From positions 158,234 through 222,233 of the forward strand of contig LDXL01000006.1 of the NCBI GenBank assembly GCA_001443365.1: a stretch of DNA of 64,000 bases. Reading direction: 5' to 3'. The DNA is from Thaumarchaeota archaeon CSP1-1. Lineage in GTDB: Archaea > Thermoproteota > Nitrososphaeria > Nitrososphaerales > Nitrosopumilaceae. Positions 9,468-18,114 of this stretch are shown in pieces (positions within the stretch are counted from its first letter, which is position 1; the number at the start of each line of letters is the position of its first letter). A program made the position numbers and the translations under genes. Under the pieces are notes generated by a model. It had not been told where the DNA came from. It worked only from the letters and a program-made list of their open reading frames with translations, and searched no databases.

Positions 9468-10214
9468 TTATTTAAGCAGTTGTTTTTGTTCTCTGCTGCC
9501 TCTACTAATAATCCAAAGGAAGATTATTACAATAAAAGAAATTACAAAAGCAGCTGCTGCTCCATAGATTAATTGACTTATGGGTGGACGTTCTGCTGAA
9601 GAACTAGATCCAGGTTTATCAAGTACACAAACACCATCTTCAAGATGAGTTCCTGGCCCACATGTATCTTCTAACACACATGCACCATCCTTTAGCACAG
9701 TGCCAGGACCACATTTGGTAGATTCTTCTTCTATTACTTTTGGTTCTTCAGTAACTGCAGGTTCTTCAGTAACTGCAGGTTCAGTTCCACTTAGAATTTT
9801 ACCAAATGTGCCATCCAATATGTGGGAACCGATAATCTCTATTTCCTGCGTTCCTGATGGAATTTCAATCAAAAGGGTTCTTGTAGAATCAGTTTTGGTC
9901 TCCTCAAAAACTGCTTCATCGAAACCATCTAAAATCACGAAAAATGAATCATCATCTCCTTGAAATGTTGAATCAAAAAATTCCCTGTCAAAAGTAATTT
10001 CCAAAGTTCCAGATGAACCTGTAGCATTAACTGTCAATAACAAAGCAAGTTCGCCATCACCTTCAATACTTTGAACCTCTACACCTTCAGTATCGATACC
10101 AATTACGTATTCTTGGCCATCAACATCTACTGAAACAGAACCTGCTGCGGCATAAGCAGAAAATGGCATTAACAAAAGTAAAAACATTGAAAGACTGGCT
10201 ACTTTTGAATTCAA
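9468..10214 (-). CDS. Secreted anchored protein with CGPGT repeats
   Basis: A 248-aa protein with a signal peptide (MFLLLLMPFSAYAAAG), a beta-rich outer domain of about 110 residues, an acidic linker with repeated VTEEP units, two Cys repeats of the form CGPGTxLxDGxCVL (around residues 167-200), and a C-terminal membrane helix (AAAFVISFIVIIFLWI) with a basic end. Cys pairs in the repeats could form disulfides outside the cell. It starts at TTG 10214, 2 bp after the SerA-like gene stop, so it is probably co-transcribed. CGPGT repeats are recurrent in Nitrosopumilus surface proteins as I recall them; the function is unknown. Confidence 0.6.
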   Translation of the reverse strand: MNSKVASLSMFLLLLMPFSAYAAAGSVSVDVDGQEYVIGIDTEGVEVQSIEGDGELALLLTVNATGSSGTLEITFDREFFDSTFQGDDDSFFVILDGFDEAVFEETKTDSTRTLLIEIPSGTQEIEIIGSHILDGTFGKILSGTEPAVTEEPAVTEEPKVIEEESTKCGPGTVLKDGACVLEDTCGPGTHLEDGVCVLDKPGSSSSAERPPISQLIYGAAAAFVISFIVIIFLWIISRGSREQKQLLK

Positions 10215-10216
10215 TC

Positions 10217-11149
10217 TTAAATTACGCCTCGTAAGATCTGTATTATCTTTTCTGCTATAACATTTGCAGCTAGAGACTGAGCTTCTTTTGTCTGAGCTGC
10301 AATATGAGGGGTTAAAATTACGTTTGGCAATGTGGCAAGTTTATTTCCAGTAGCGGGTTCCTTTTCAAAAACGTCCAAGGCTGCACCACCTAGATTACCA
10401 TTCTTTAGAGCATCATATAGCGCTTCTTCATCTATTACTCCACCTCTAGAAGTATTGATGATATTTGCTGTTTTTTTCATTGTAGATAATTTTTTAGCAT
10501 TAATGAGATGATATGTCGAGTCTAACAATGGAACATGTAATGAAACATAATCAGAGCTTTGCAAAAGTGTATCTAAATCAGTTTTCATCAAGCCAACCTC
10601 TTTTGAAAATTCTTCATCAATAGGAATTACATCATAACCAATAATATTCATGTTTAATGCCTTGGCCAATCTCCCAAGTTTTTTACCAATGTTGCCTAAT
10701 CCTACAATTCCAAGATATTTTCCTCTAAGTTCAGTTCCCATCAATTCTTTTTTGAGCCAATTTCCATTTCGTATTTCTCTATCTGCTAGTGGAATTTGTC
10801 TTGCTAGAGATATCATTAAACCTAAAACTTGTTCTGCCACGGCATTCATTGCACCTTCAACTGCGTTGATAACCCGGATATTTTTTGCTTTGGCTGCATC
10901 CAAATCAATGTTATCTAACCCAACACCTACACGTGCAATAATCTTACAATTATTTGCCTTGTCAATCATTTCTTTTGTTAGTGTAGTTCTACTTCTGACA
11001 ATTACAATATTAAATTCTCCAATCTTTTCTTTAATTTGTTCTGGAGTAATTTCTGGCTCATATGTGAGATTCAATCCATTTTCTTTTAAGATTTTATTAA
11101 GAATTGGATTAACTTGATCACAAATTAAAACAGATTCACTAAATCCCAT
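10217..11149 (-). CDS. serA: D-3-phosphoglycerate dehydrogenase-like 2-hydroxyacid dehydrogenase
   Basis: A 310-aa D-2-hydroxyacid dehydrogenase. The NAD-binding GLGNIGKKLG motif lies near residue 150. The catalytic Arg is in NTSRGGVIDEEAL, the Glu follows downstream in the acid-rich helix region, and the His is in TPHIAAQT. This matches SerA, which oxidises 3-phosphoglycerate in the first step of serine synthesis. The protein lacks the C-terminal ACT regulatory domain of long SerA forms, so serine feedback through ACT is not expected. Glyoxylate or hydroxypyruvate reductase activity is an alternative. Confidence 0.8.
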   Translation of the reverse strand: MGFSESVLICDQVNPILNKILKENGLNLTYEPEITPEQIKEKIGEFNIVIVRSRTTLTKEMIDKANNCKIIARVGVGLDNIDLDAAKAKNIRVINAVEGAMNAVAEQVLGLMISLARQIPLADREIRNGNWLKKELMGTELRGKYLGIVGLGNIGKKLGRLAKALNMNIIGYDVIPIDEEFSKEVGLMKTDLDTLLQSSDYVSLHVPLLDSTYHLINAKKLSTMKKTANIINTSRGGVIDEEALYDALKNGNLGGAALDVFEKEPATGNKLATLPNVILTPHIAAQTKEAQSLAANVIAEKIIQILRGVI

Positions 11150-11241
11150 GCAAGGGTGCCTTTATTCACTGAATATAATCATTATGAGAAGTTATTACAA
11201 AAAATGAATTTAGACTTATTTTTCAACTTTTGTATCTAAAT

Positions 11242-12588
11242 CTAGACTCTAATTATTTTATTTTCTACTAAATATTGTATTCCTTTTACAAAGTCGTCAT
11301 CAGAAATCAGATCATCTGCCCACCATCCTGCGTTGTTTTTTATCCAATTAGGAATTTTCTTTTCTTCGGTTATATCTCCACTCTCAGTTGTTGGAACTTT
11401 GATTATTCCTGCCTTTATCATAAATTCAATTCCAGAGGCAAAATCACTATCTAAAATTTTGCCTTCTGACCACCAAGCTGCATTATTTCGAACCCAATCA
11501 GGAATAGCAATTTCTTTTGGAGGTTGCCAATCCTTTGAAAACCCTGTTATCAAAACATTGCCAGATTCTCTTGGTTCTACCGTAAATGCAACGTGCCAGT
11601 TTCCCCACTCATCTTTGCTTTGAATATTTGTTTTTGGTTTTTCATTTACGTAAACTTGGAATTTTTCATCTTCTGAACTAGCAGAGAATTCAAAATTTGC
11701 GTAGGTTTCAAGTGGAAAGCTATTAAGAGTTGTCATTGAAAGTTCGGTCCCTTCATCATTGAATTTAGCGTTAGAATACCATGTGTAAGAATCATAACGA
11801 TAATCAAATCTGGCTCCATTTCTGATAGCAAATTGAGGAATTACTGTGGAGTCACCAACTGCAAAACAACTATAGTAAGAAATTTGATCTGTAATTGCCG
11901 CATCAGGATACATTGTAAATTCTTTTATCTCACCAGGAAGAATTTGATCAATTCTTTCAATGCTTTGTCCCATGTCAAGAACCTTATTATCAAGACCATG
12001 AATTAATGCATAAACTTTGATATTAGTTATTGGGCGGTCGCCATTGTTAATTATGCGACCCGTTAGGTGTCCATCCTCATGTCTGATAAGTGAATCATCG
12101 TAAAGAACCTCAACAGGAATGGAGCGTTCTGTTCCAGGAAGATAAGAGATTTTTGGTTCTAATAATACAATAGACGGGCTTGTTAAATTAGGAAATTTTA
12201 CTTTAAATGGCAAAGTATTTCCTGGCATAATATTAACAAACGTGAATGATTTTTTTATCAGATTTTCACCGTCTTGGATTTGTATAAGAACTGTTGGAAC
12301 AATTGGAAAATCCCCAGAATTTTTTATTGCACCAACAACAGTATAAACACCGCCTACATCAACGTATCTGATAAATTCATTTTCTGGAATAAATACACCT
12401 CCATTTCTACTAACATCTTCTTTAGTCGATACATCAGCATTTGCAGTCTGACCCATATTAAATAAAATCAAAATTAATCCAAAGATGACGATACCTATTG
12501 TTGAATTTTTCACAAGTAAATTAATAGTTTTGAAAATTTTAAGGTTGCTTGAACATTTAGTACAATAGACTGATATGAAATCTCTCAT
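11242..12588 (-). CDS. Secreted protein with tandem C-terminal WW repeat
   Basis: A 448-aa protein with an N-terminal Cys pair (YCTKCSS), then a membrane/signal segment (IGIVIFGLILILFNMG, about residues 32-47), two beta-sandwich-like regions, and at the C-terminus two copies of a 35-40-residue unit. Copy 1 begins IPDWVRNNAAWWSEGKI and copy 2 IPNWIKNNAGWWADDLI; both end in a hydrophobic EFMIKAGII or QYLVENKII segment. The same unit occurs twice in the divergent neighbour at 12655. It is probably extracellular. I do not know its ligand, and the exact start is uncertain. Confidence 0.6.
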   Translation of the reverse strand: MRDFISVYCTKCSSNLKIFKTINLLVKNSTIGIVIFGLILILFNMGQTANADVSTKEDVSRNGGVFIPENEFIRYVDVGGVYTVVGAIKNSGDFPIVPTVLIQIQDGENLIKKSFTFVNIMPGNTLPFKVKFPNLTSPSIVLLEPKISYLPGTERSIPVEVLYDDSLIRHEDGHLTGRIINNGDRPITNIKVYALIHGLDNKVLDMGQSIERIDQILPGEIKEFTMYPDAAITDQISYYSCFAVGDSTVIPQFAIRNGARFDYRYDSYTWYSNAKFNDEGTELSMTTLNSFPLETYANFEFSASSEDEKFQVYVNEKPKTNIQSKDEWGNWHVAFTVEPRESGNVLITGFSKDWQPPKEIAIPDWVRNNAAWWSEGKILDSDFASGIEFMIKAGIIKVPTTESGDITEEKKIPNWIKNNAGWWADDLISDDDFVKGIQYLVENKIIRV

Positions 12589-12654
12589 TGAGCAGATTTA
12601 ATTAATAGATGAAAGCTTTGGGGTATTTATTACTCTAAAACCATTATTTGTAAG

Positions 12655-13293
12655 TTGAAAGAGAGGACAATATTTGTTATTTTATCACTATTTATTATAA
12701 CGAGTTTGGTAGGAATACCAAATGTCTATGCCGCACCTATTGTCAAAATAGATACGGATAAAAACACATACAGTTATGGTGATTTTCTTACCTTTACAGT
12801 TGAAGTTTCAGAAATAACAGGCGAGCTGGCAACTCTACACATAATTGATGAATCAGGTAAAAGCAGTAGTGCTATTCCTATATCCATTACAGAATCAAAA
12901 ACAGTAGTTCCTTCACCGTATCCATTTGAATCATCTGTTTATCCTCAAGGAATGTATACTTTGAATATTGAATATTCAGGAAGCTCAGACACAACTGAAT
13001 TTGAATTGATTGATTCTGGAAACATAGTAATTCCATCTTGGATAAAAGAATTATCAAGGCATTGGACTAGTGAACTGATTTCTGATAATGAATTTGCGAT
13101 GGGAATTGAGTTTCTAATTAAAGAAAACATTATTGTTATTCCTGAAGTTGGAAATCAAGAAGAAAGTAACGAAGTAAAAATTCCTCAATGGATTAAAACA
13201 AGTACTACTTGGTGGCTTGATGGAAAAATTTCAGATCAAGAATATGTAAAGTCATTAGAATATTTGATTAAAGTAGGAATTATTATTGTTTAA
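12655..13293 (+). CDS. Secreted protein with tandem C-terminal WW repeat
   Basis: A 212-aa protein starting at TTG 12655. It has a signal peptide (ILSLFIITSLVGIPNVYA), one Ig-like beta domain (about residues 27-120), and two C-terminal units beginning IPSWIKELSRHWTSELI and IPQWIKTSTTWWLDGKI. They are the same kind of unit as in the divergent gene at 11242-12588. The shared tail next door suggests duplication of the tail and a common surface function. The gene is followed after 12 bp by another exported protein gene and is probably co-transcribed with it. Confidence 0.6.
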   Translation: MKERTIFVILSLFIITSLVGIPNVYAAPIVKIDTDKNTYSYGDFLTFTVEVSEITGELATLHIIDESGKSSSAIPISITESKTVVPSPYPFESSVYPQGMYTLNIEYSGSSDTTEFELIDSGNIVIPSWIKELSRHWTSELISDNEFAMGIEFLIKENIIVIPEVGNQEESNEVKIPQWIKTSTTWWLDGKISDQEYVKSLEYLIKVGIIIV

Positions 13294-13305
13294 TAGGTTT
13301 CAAAA

Positions 13306-13827
13306 ATGAACAAGCACTCTGTAATAGTAATTATTGCTTCAATAGTAATAGCTGGTACCTTAGTCTTTACAGCTTTGAATATCTATACAGCTGATCAAAT
13401 ACAACTTAGAGTTACAGATCAAGAGGGATTTAGATATTTTAAGTTAATTAATGACGGAATGATTTCGATTTGTAATCCTTTACCATTCTATGCAAGCTTC
13501 AATGACTTTAACATCATAATATTCTATGAGGGAAATAACAAAGGGACATTTAGTGTACAAGGAATAGTTTTAGAGCCCAATTCAGATATAACAACACGAG
13601 GAAAATTTCGTTCTGATTCTTTTGAAGAAGTTCAATACCTTTCATTACATTATGATGCTCAGTTCAGTGGTACAGGACCAATACGCATTGACCCAACAAA
13701 ACTAGAAATTGTTACTGAGATTCATACTCCAATAATTGGTTTTATTCCATTTTCTGTAACTAATCAATATTCAGGATTGGAATTTTGGGAAATGATGAAT
13801 AATGATAGCGAAGAATATAGTTGCTAA
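13306..13827 (+). CDS. Membrane-anchored extracytoplasmic protein, unknown
   Basis: A 173-aa protein with one N-terminal membrane helix (VIVIIASIVIAGTLVFTAL) used as an anchor or signal, and an outer domain rich in beta strands. Two cysteines (in SICNPLPFY and at the very C-terminal end, EEYSC) could form a disulfide. It follows the WW-repeat protein by 12 bp, indicating an operon. The fold resembles small LEA-like or Ig-like surface domains, but I can name no family with confidence. Confidence 0.5.
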   Translation: MNKHSVIVIIASIVIAGTLVFTALNIYTADQIQLRVTDQEGFRYFKLINDGMISICNPLPFYASFNDFNIIIFYEGNNKGTFSVQGIVLEPNSDITTRGKFRSDSFEEVQYLSLHYDAQFSGTGPIRIDPTKLEIVTEIHTPIIGFIPFSVTNQYSGLEFWEMMNNDSEEYSC

Positions 13828-13876
13828 ATCAAAATTATAATTTTAAAAATAGAAAAAGGTGGAGGGGTTAGACTAC

Positions 13877-15292
13877 CTAGATTGGCGGTAGTGTTGGTAC
13901 AACGTCCCATAAGGGAATTGCGCCTTGTGCTTCTATTTCGGATGCACGTTCATCAGTGTACATACCATGAACATTTACTGCTGGGTGTGCAATGCTGTTT
14001 TTACCCATTGGAGGTACAGCGTCACTTGGATTACCCAATGCGTATGCGTAGGATGGTACTGGGGATGGAATTACTCCTGCAGCAACAAGTCTTGGGTTTA
14101 GATCAAATGGATCACCAGCTACAAAGACTGTGACTGCACCAGTGTAAATTGCTGCATAGTCATGGTTAACTGCTGCATATGTTCCTGGTTCGTCAAACAC
14201 CAAATCAACAATCATGTTTTGTGAGCCACCAAGCAACCATGTTTCAGTTGCTCCCGATTGCACTCTGTTACCTTGGGTAACTCTGTCAAGAATTTCTCCA
14301 ACAATGTGGAAGAAGAGTGGTTCGTTACCATGGTTTTCAACAAAGATTCTCACATGTTGATCAAGTTCAACATAGAACAGTTGTGATTGATATTGCTTGA
14401 GTTCAAGTGCGTTCCATGGTTGAGCTACGAATATGTTCTTGCCTGGGTTACCAGTTAGGAGTAGGTTGTGTACCATGTTTGGAACATATGGAAATGATAG
14501 TCCATTTACAACAGTGTGAGTGTTGTGATGTTGGAACATAGCTCCTGCATCATAGGTACCTGCATCAGTCAAGTACAACTGATTGTACTGTAATTGGAAT
14601 TCCAACGCATCAGCGTCATAGAATTTTTTATCAAGCTCGCCACTTCCTGAGGTCTTTTCGACCATCAGTTTTTTGTATCCATTTGCTGGATCAACAATGG
14701 CGATTCCATACATGCCTGAAAGAACATGTTGGTCCATTCCGAGCAAGTCAACTCCAGAACAGTGGTATTTGAATACACCCGCAGACTCTGCAATGTAGCA
14801 GTAAGTCTTGGAAGTTCCAGGTAGAACTTTTCCAAAGTTTCCTGACGACATTTGAGATGCGTGCATATCATTTCCGTGTGCAGTAACTTCATCTGATGGA
14901 ATTGTGAGAGTCATCTTGATGATGTCACCCTGTGTTACTCGCACAGTTGGTCCTGGAATCTGTTGACTAAAGGTCATTGCAGAATAAGTCTTTGGACTAT
15001 CTGCTGTGTGGCCTAATATTGGTAGATCAACACTTTCACCAGTTAGTTGAAAGTCATGTACCATACGACCAGAATTTTCTAGTGCACCACAATCAGTTTC
15101 TGCAAAAGCTTGTGGCATTACTAGTTCTAATCCGCCCATATCGTGGATCTTTTGCATCAAGTCATCTTTAGTACTTGATGCTTCTAATGTAGTTCCACCA
15201 ATTTGGGTTTGTGTGTATGTGCTTCCGAATAGCGTAGCACTAACTATTGCAACTGCTGCAATAGTGAATAACATGCTATATCGCTTATTCAT
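13877..15292 (-). CDS. nirK: NirK-type copper nitrite reductase / multicopper oxidase
   Basis: A 471-aa exported enzyme with a signal peptide (LFTIAAVAIVSATLFGS) and two cupredoxin domains. Copper ligands can be placed against NirK. The HGNDMHAS segment gives Asp and His near the catalytic site. KYHCSGVDLLGMDQHVLSGM holds the type 2 His and the type 1 Cys, His and Met in the usual order. FFHIVGEIL and AAVNHDYAA supply the second-domain His residues. NirK reduces nitrite to NO outside the cell and is among the most strongly expressed proteins of ammonia-oxidising archaea. A strong TATA box lies at leaderless distance. Confidence 0.9.
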   Translation of the reverse strand: MNKRYSMLFTIAAVAIVSATLFGSTYTQTQIGGTTLEASSTKDDLMQKIHDMGGLELVMPQAFAETDCGALENSGRMVHDFQLTGESVDLPILGHTADSPKTYSAMTFSQQIPGPTVRVTQGDIIKMTLTIPSDEVTAHGNDMHASQMSSGNFGKVLPGTSKTYCYIAESAGVFKYHCSGVDLLGMDQHVLSGMYGIAIVDPANGYKKLMVEKTSGSGELDKKFYDADALEFQLQYNQLYLTDAGTYDAGAMFQHHNTHTVVNGLSFPYVPNMVHNLLLTGNPGKNIFVAQPWNALELKQYQSQLFYVELDQHVRIFVENHGNEPLFFHIVGEILDRVTQGNRVQSGATETWLLGGSQNMIVDLVFDEPGTYAAVNHDYAAIYTGAVTVFVAGDPFDLNPRLVAAGVIPSPVPSYAYALGNPSDAVPPMGKNSIAHPAVNVHGMYTDERASEIEAQGAIPLWDVVPTLPPI

Positions 15293-15313
15293 TGGATTCG
15301 GTTCGATCCATAG

Positions 15314-15323
15314 CTTATATAAT
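15314..15323 (-). promoter_or_regulatory. TATA box of nirK
   Basis: The minus strand reads ATTATATAAG, a near-ideal archaeal TATA element, centred about 26 nt from the nirK ATG. It predicts a leaderless, strongly transcribed mRNA, in keeping with the high expression known for this protein. Confidence 0.65.
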
Positions 15324-15404
15324 AATTCCCATTATTTTCAAAAAATAAATGATGAAATTTCTGTAGAAAAAGAATGAATAATAGCAATTCTAAGGAAATT
15401 TGAT

Positions 15405-16766
15405 TTGAAATTTAGAATTGATAGAGATTCGCTAGGAAATGTAAAAATCCCATCTGATGCCTATTATGGTCCTTTTACAGGCAGGGCTCTAATGCAGTAT
15501 CATGTGACTGGAAATAGGTCTCATCCTAATTTGATAAACGCATTTGTGATGGTCAAGAGGTCAGCTGCTCTTGCTAACCTCAAAGTTAGCGCCATTGACA
15601 AAAAACTAGGAATGGCAATTATCAATGCATGTGACAAAATTTTAGCTGGAAAATTTCTTGATCAATTTGTAGTAGATGCAATAAACTCTGGCGCTGGAAC
15701 TGCATTTAACATGAATACTAATGAGGTGATAGCCAATATTGCCCTCATAGGTTTAGGAAAAAAGAAAGGACAGTATGAGTATCTTCATCCAAACGATCAT
15801 GTAAACATGTCACAGTCTAGTAATGATACATTTCCAACTGCTATGCATGTTGCAATCCTAATGAATCTCAAAAAAACTATTCCTGCAATAGATGGTCTGA
15901 TAAAATCATTAAGCCGAAAAGCAAAAGAGTTTTCAAATTTTAAAAAAATTGGTAGGACTCACCTAATGGATGCATTACCAGTAACTTTAGGCAGTGAGTT
16001 TGGAGCATATGCAACCTCCATTACTAAAGCCAAAAATTTCCTAGTTGGTGCAAGTAAAGAATTAGAATATGTTGCACTTGGAGGCACAGCAGTTGGAACT
16101 GGCGCAAATGCTCCAAGGGGGTATAGAAAATTTGCAATTACGCAACTTGCAAACATTTCAAAACTTCCAGTAAAACCTGAAAAGGATATGCAGTATTCCT
16201 TACAAAGTAAATTTGCAGTAGCTACTGTCTCATCAGCACTACGAAATTTGGCTCTAGAGATCAACAAACTTGCAAATGATATTAGATTAATGGCATCAGG
16301 ACCTGTTGCTGGAATGTCAGAAATTGGAATTCCTGCAGTACATGCAGGTTCATCAATAATGCCTGGAAAGGTAAACCCATCTCTTGCTGAATGTATGAAT
16401 ATGATTTGTTTCAATATTTTAGGAAATGATACTGCAGTTTCATATGCTGCGCAAAGTGGGCAGTTTGAATTGAATGTAATGTTACCAGGTATGTTAAAGT
16501 GTATTTTAGAGTCAACAGATATGTTAAACAATTTTCTTCCAATATTTTCTGTAAATCTAATTGATGGGCTAACTGCAAATAAGGAAAAATTACTAAAAAA
16601 TATAGAAAACAATCCAGTAATTGTAACATTACTTGCTCCAAAAATCGGATACCTAAAATCAGCAGAGTTGTTCAAGGAATCATTGAAAACTGGAAAGACC
16701 ATTAGAGAATTGGTCATATCAAAGAAATTGTTGACTGTAAAAGAAATCAATTCTCTTTTAGGATGA
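15405..16766 (+). CDS. fumC: Fumarase class II (fumarate lyase family)
   Basis: A 453-aa member of the aspartase/fumarase superfamily. The family signature GSSIMPGKVNPSLAE lies near residue 310. GRTHLMDALPVTLG has the GRTHxxDA form typical of fumarases rather than the GRTQxQDA of aspartases. The MSQSSNDTFPTAMH substrate-binding segment is also present. It would interconvert fumarate and malate in the citric acid cycle. The start is TTG 15405. The tRNA methylthiotransferase gene begins 8 bp after the stop, so the two probably share a transcript. Aspartate ammonia-lyase or argininosuccinate lyase activity is less likely. Confidence 0.87.
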   Translation: MKFRIDRDSLGNVKIPSDAYYGPFTGRALMQYHVTGNRSHPNLINAFVMVKRSAALANLKVSAIDKKLGMAIINACDKILAGKFLDQFVVDAINSGAGTAFNMNTNEVIANIALIGLGKKKGQYEYLHPNDHVNMSQSSNDTFPTAMHVAILMNLKKTIPAIDGLIKSLSRKAKEFSNFKKIGRTHLMDALPVTLGSEFGAYATSITKAKNFLVGASKELEYVALGGTAVGTGANAPRGYRKFAITQLANISKLPVKPEKDMQYSLQSKFAVATVSSALRNLALEINKLANDIRLMASGPVAGMSEIGIPAVHAGSSIMPGKVNPSLAECMNMICFNILGNDTAVSYAAQSGQFELNVMLPGMLKCILESTDMLNNFLPIFSVNLIDGLTANKEKLLKNIENNPVIVTLLAPKIGYLKSAELFKESLKTGKTIRELVISKKLLTVKEINSLLG

Positions 16767-16774
16767 AATACTAG

Positions 16775-18043
16775 ATGGCAAAAATCTGGGTAGAAGCTTA
16801 TGGATGCTCTGCTAGTTTTGCAGATTCTGAGATGATTTCAGGTCTGATTGTAAATGGGGGGCATACTCTAGCCGCCAATTCTTCAGATTCAGATTTGAAC
16901 CTAATCGTAACTTGTTCAGTAAAGGATGCTACTGCAAACAAAATGGTTAATAGAATAAAAAATCTCAAATCAAAGCCTCTAGTAGTTGCTGGCTGTTTAC
17001 CAAAAGCAGAGCAAAAAACGGTAGAAAAATTTTCCCAAAATGCTAGTTTATTGGGGCCAAATTCCTTGGGAAAAACCCTAGAGGTGATTAGCACAACTCT
17101 GAGTGGAGGCAGGATGATACAGCTTGAAGACTCTGATTTGTCCAAAATCGGGCTTCCTAAGGTGAGGCTCAATCCTGCCGTCGGTATTGTTGAGATAGCA
17201 AGTGGTTGTATGAGTGAATGTACATTCTGTCAAACAAAATTATCAAAAGGAGATTTACAAAGTTATAGGATAGGAGATATTGTTAGACAGGTAGCAATCG
17301 AGATTAAAGATGGGTGTAAAGAGGTATGGCTTACCTCAACTGACAATGGTTGCTATGGACTAGATATTGGAGAAGATTTGTCTTCTTTAATTAATGCAGT
17401 TATCGAGATTCCTTCCAAGTTCAAAATTAGAGTTGGGATGATGAACCCAATGTATATGCCAAGAATTCGTGAAGGCCTTCTCAAATCATTCGATAATGAC
17501 AAAGTCTTCAAATTTCTTCATATTCCTGTACAGAGTGGAAGTGACAAAATACTCAATGATATGAAGCGTGGGCATACTGCGAAAACCTTTACGGATGTGG
17601 TATACAAATTTAGGAAGAAATTTTCTAAATTCACCATAGCCACAGACATAATTGTTGGATTTCCCTCAGAAACTCAAGAAGATTTCAAACAAACTATTGA
17701 TTTGTTAAATGATACAAGGCCAGATATTGTGAATCTTTCTAGATACAGCCCTCGACCAGGAACCAAAGCCGCAGACTATACTCAAATTGATGTTTCAGAA
17801 GTTAAACGTAGAAGTAAAATAGTATTTGATGTTTCAAGCCAGATTTCATTTGAAAATAATCTGAAATGGATAGGCTGGAAGGGAGAAGTATTATTTGATG
17901 AAAAGTCTGAGACAGGTATACAAGGAAGAAACTTTGCCTACAAATCAATTCTAGTTAAAGACAAAGTTGAGATCTGCGAAGTGCATCAAGTGGAAATAAT
18001 TGATGCTACTAAACATAGCCTAATAGGAAAGATCGCAAGTTAA
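16775..18043 (+). CDS. mtaB: tRNA t6A37 methylthiotransferase, archaeal/eukaryotic MtaB type
   Basis: A 422-aa radical SAM enzyme. The N-terminal UPF0004 domain has three Cys for an auxiliary Fe-S cluster (YGCSAS, C11; VTCSVK; VAGCLP). The radical SAM CxxxCxxC motif is SGCMSECTFCQTK (about residues 146-157). A C-terminal TRAM-like domain follows. It would convert t6A37 to ms2t6A37 in tRNAs reading ANN codons. The archaeal and eukaryotic CDKAL1-like branch has the same three-domain layout. It lies 8 bp after the fumarase gene. Confidence 0.88.
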   Translation: MAKIWVEAYGCSASFADSEMISGLIVNGGHTLAANSSDSDLNLIVTCSVKDATANKMVNRIKNLKSKPLVVAGCLPKAEQKTVEKFSQNASLLGPNSLGKTLEVISTTLSGGRMIQLEDSDLSKIGLPKVRLNPAVGIVEIASGCMSECTFCQTKLSKGDLQSYRIGDIVRQVAIEIKDGCKEVWLTSTDNGCYGLDIGEDLSSLINAVIEIPSKFKIRVGMMNPMYMPRIREGLLKSFDNDKVFKFLHIPVQSGSDKILNDMKRGHTAKTFTDVVYKFRKKFSKFTIATDIIVGFPSETQEDFKQTIDLLNDTRPDIVNLSRYSPRPGTKAADYTQIDVSEVKRRSKIVFDVSSQISFENNLKWIGWKGEVLFDEKSETGIQGRNFAYKSILVKDKVEICEVHQVEIIDATKHSLIGKIAS

Positions 18044-18084
18044 AATTTTTAGATCGGAAATTGGATTAAAGCTACGTAAGAAGG

Positions 18085-18093
18085 TTTTTTATC
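18085..18093 (+). promoter_or_regulatory. TATA-like element upstream of the FtsZ-like gene
   Basis: A T-rich GTTTTTTAT element is centred about 26 nt before ATG 18115. It favours that ATG over the out-of-frame ATG at 18111, with a leaderless mRNA. Confidence 0.4.
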
Positions 18094-18114
18094 GTATTTG
18101 ACAGAATAGGATGA

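Noticed and set aside
15959..16750. A 263-codon open frame antisense to the fumarase gene
   Set aside because: The sense strand encodes a complete fumarase with all family motifs; the antisense product has no recognisable domain and its openness follows from sense codon choice.
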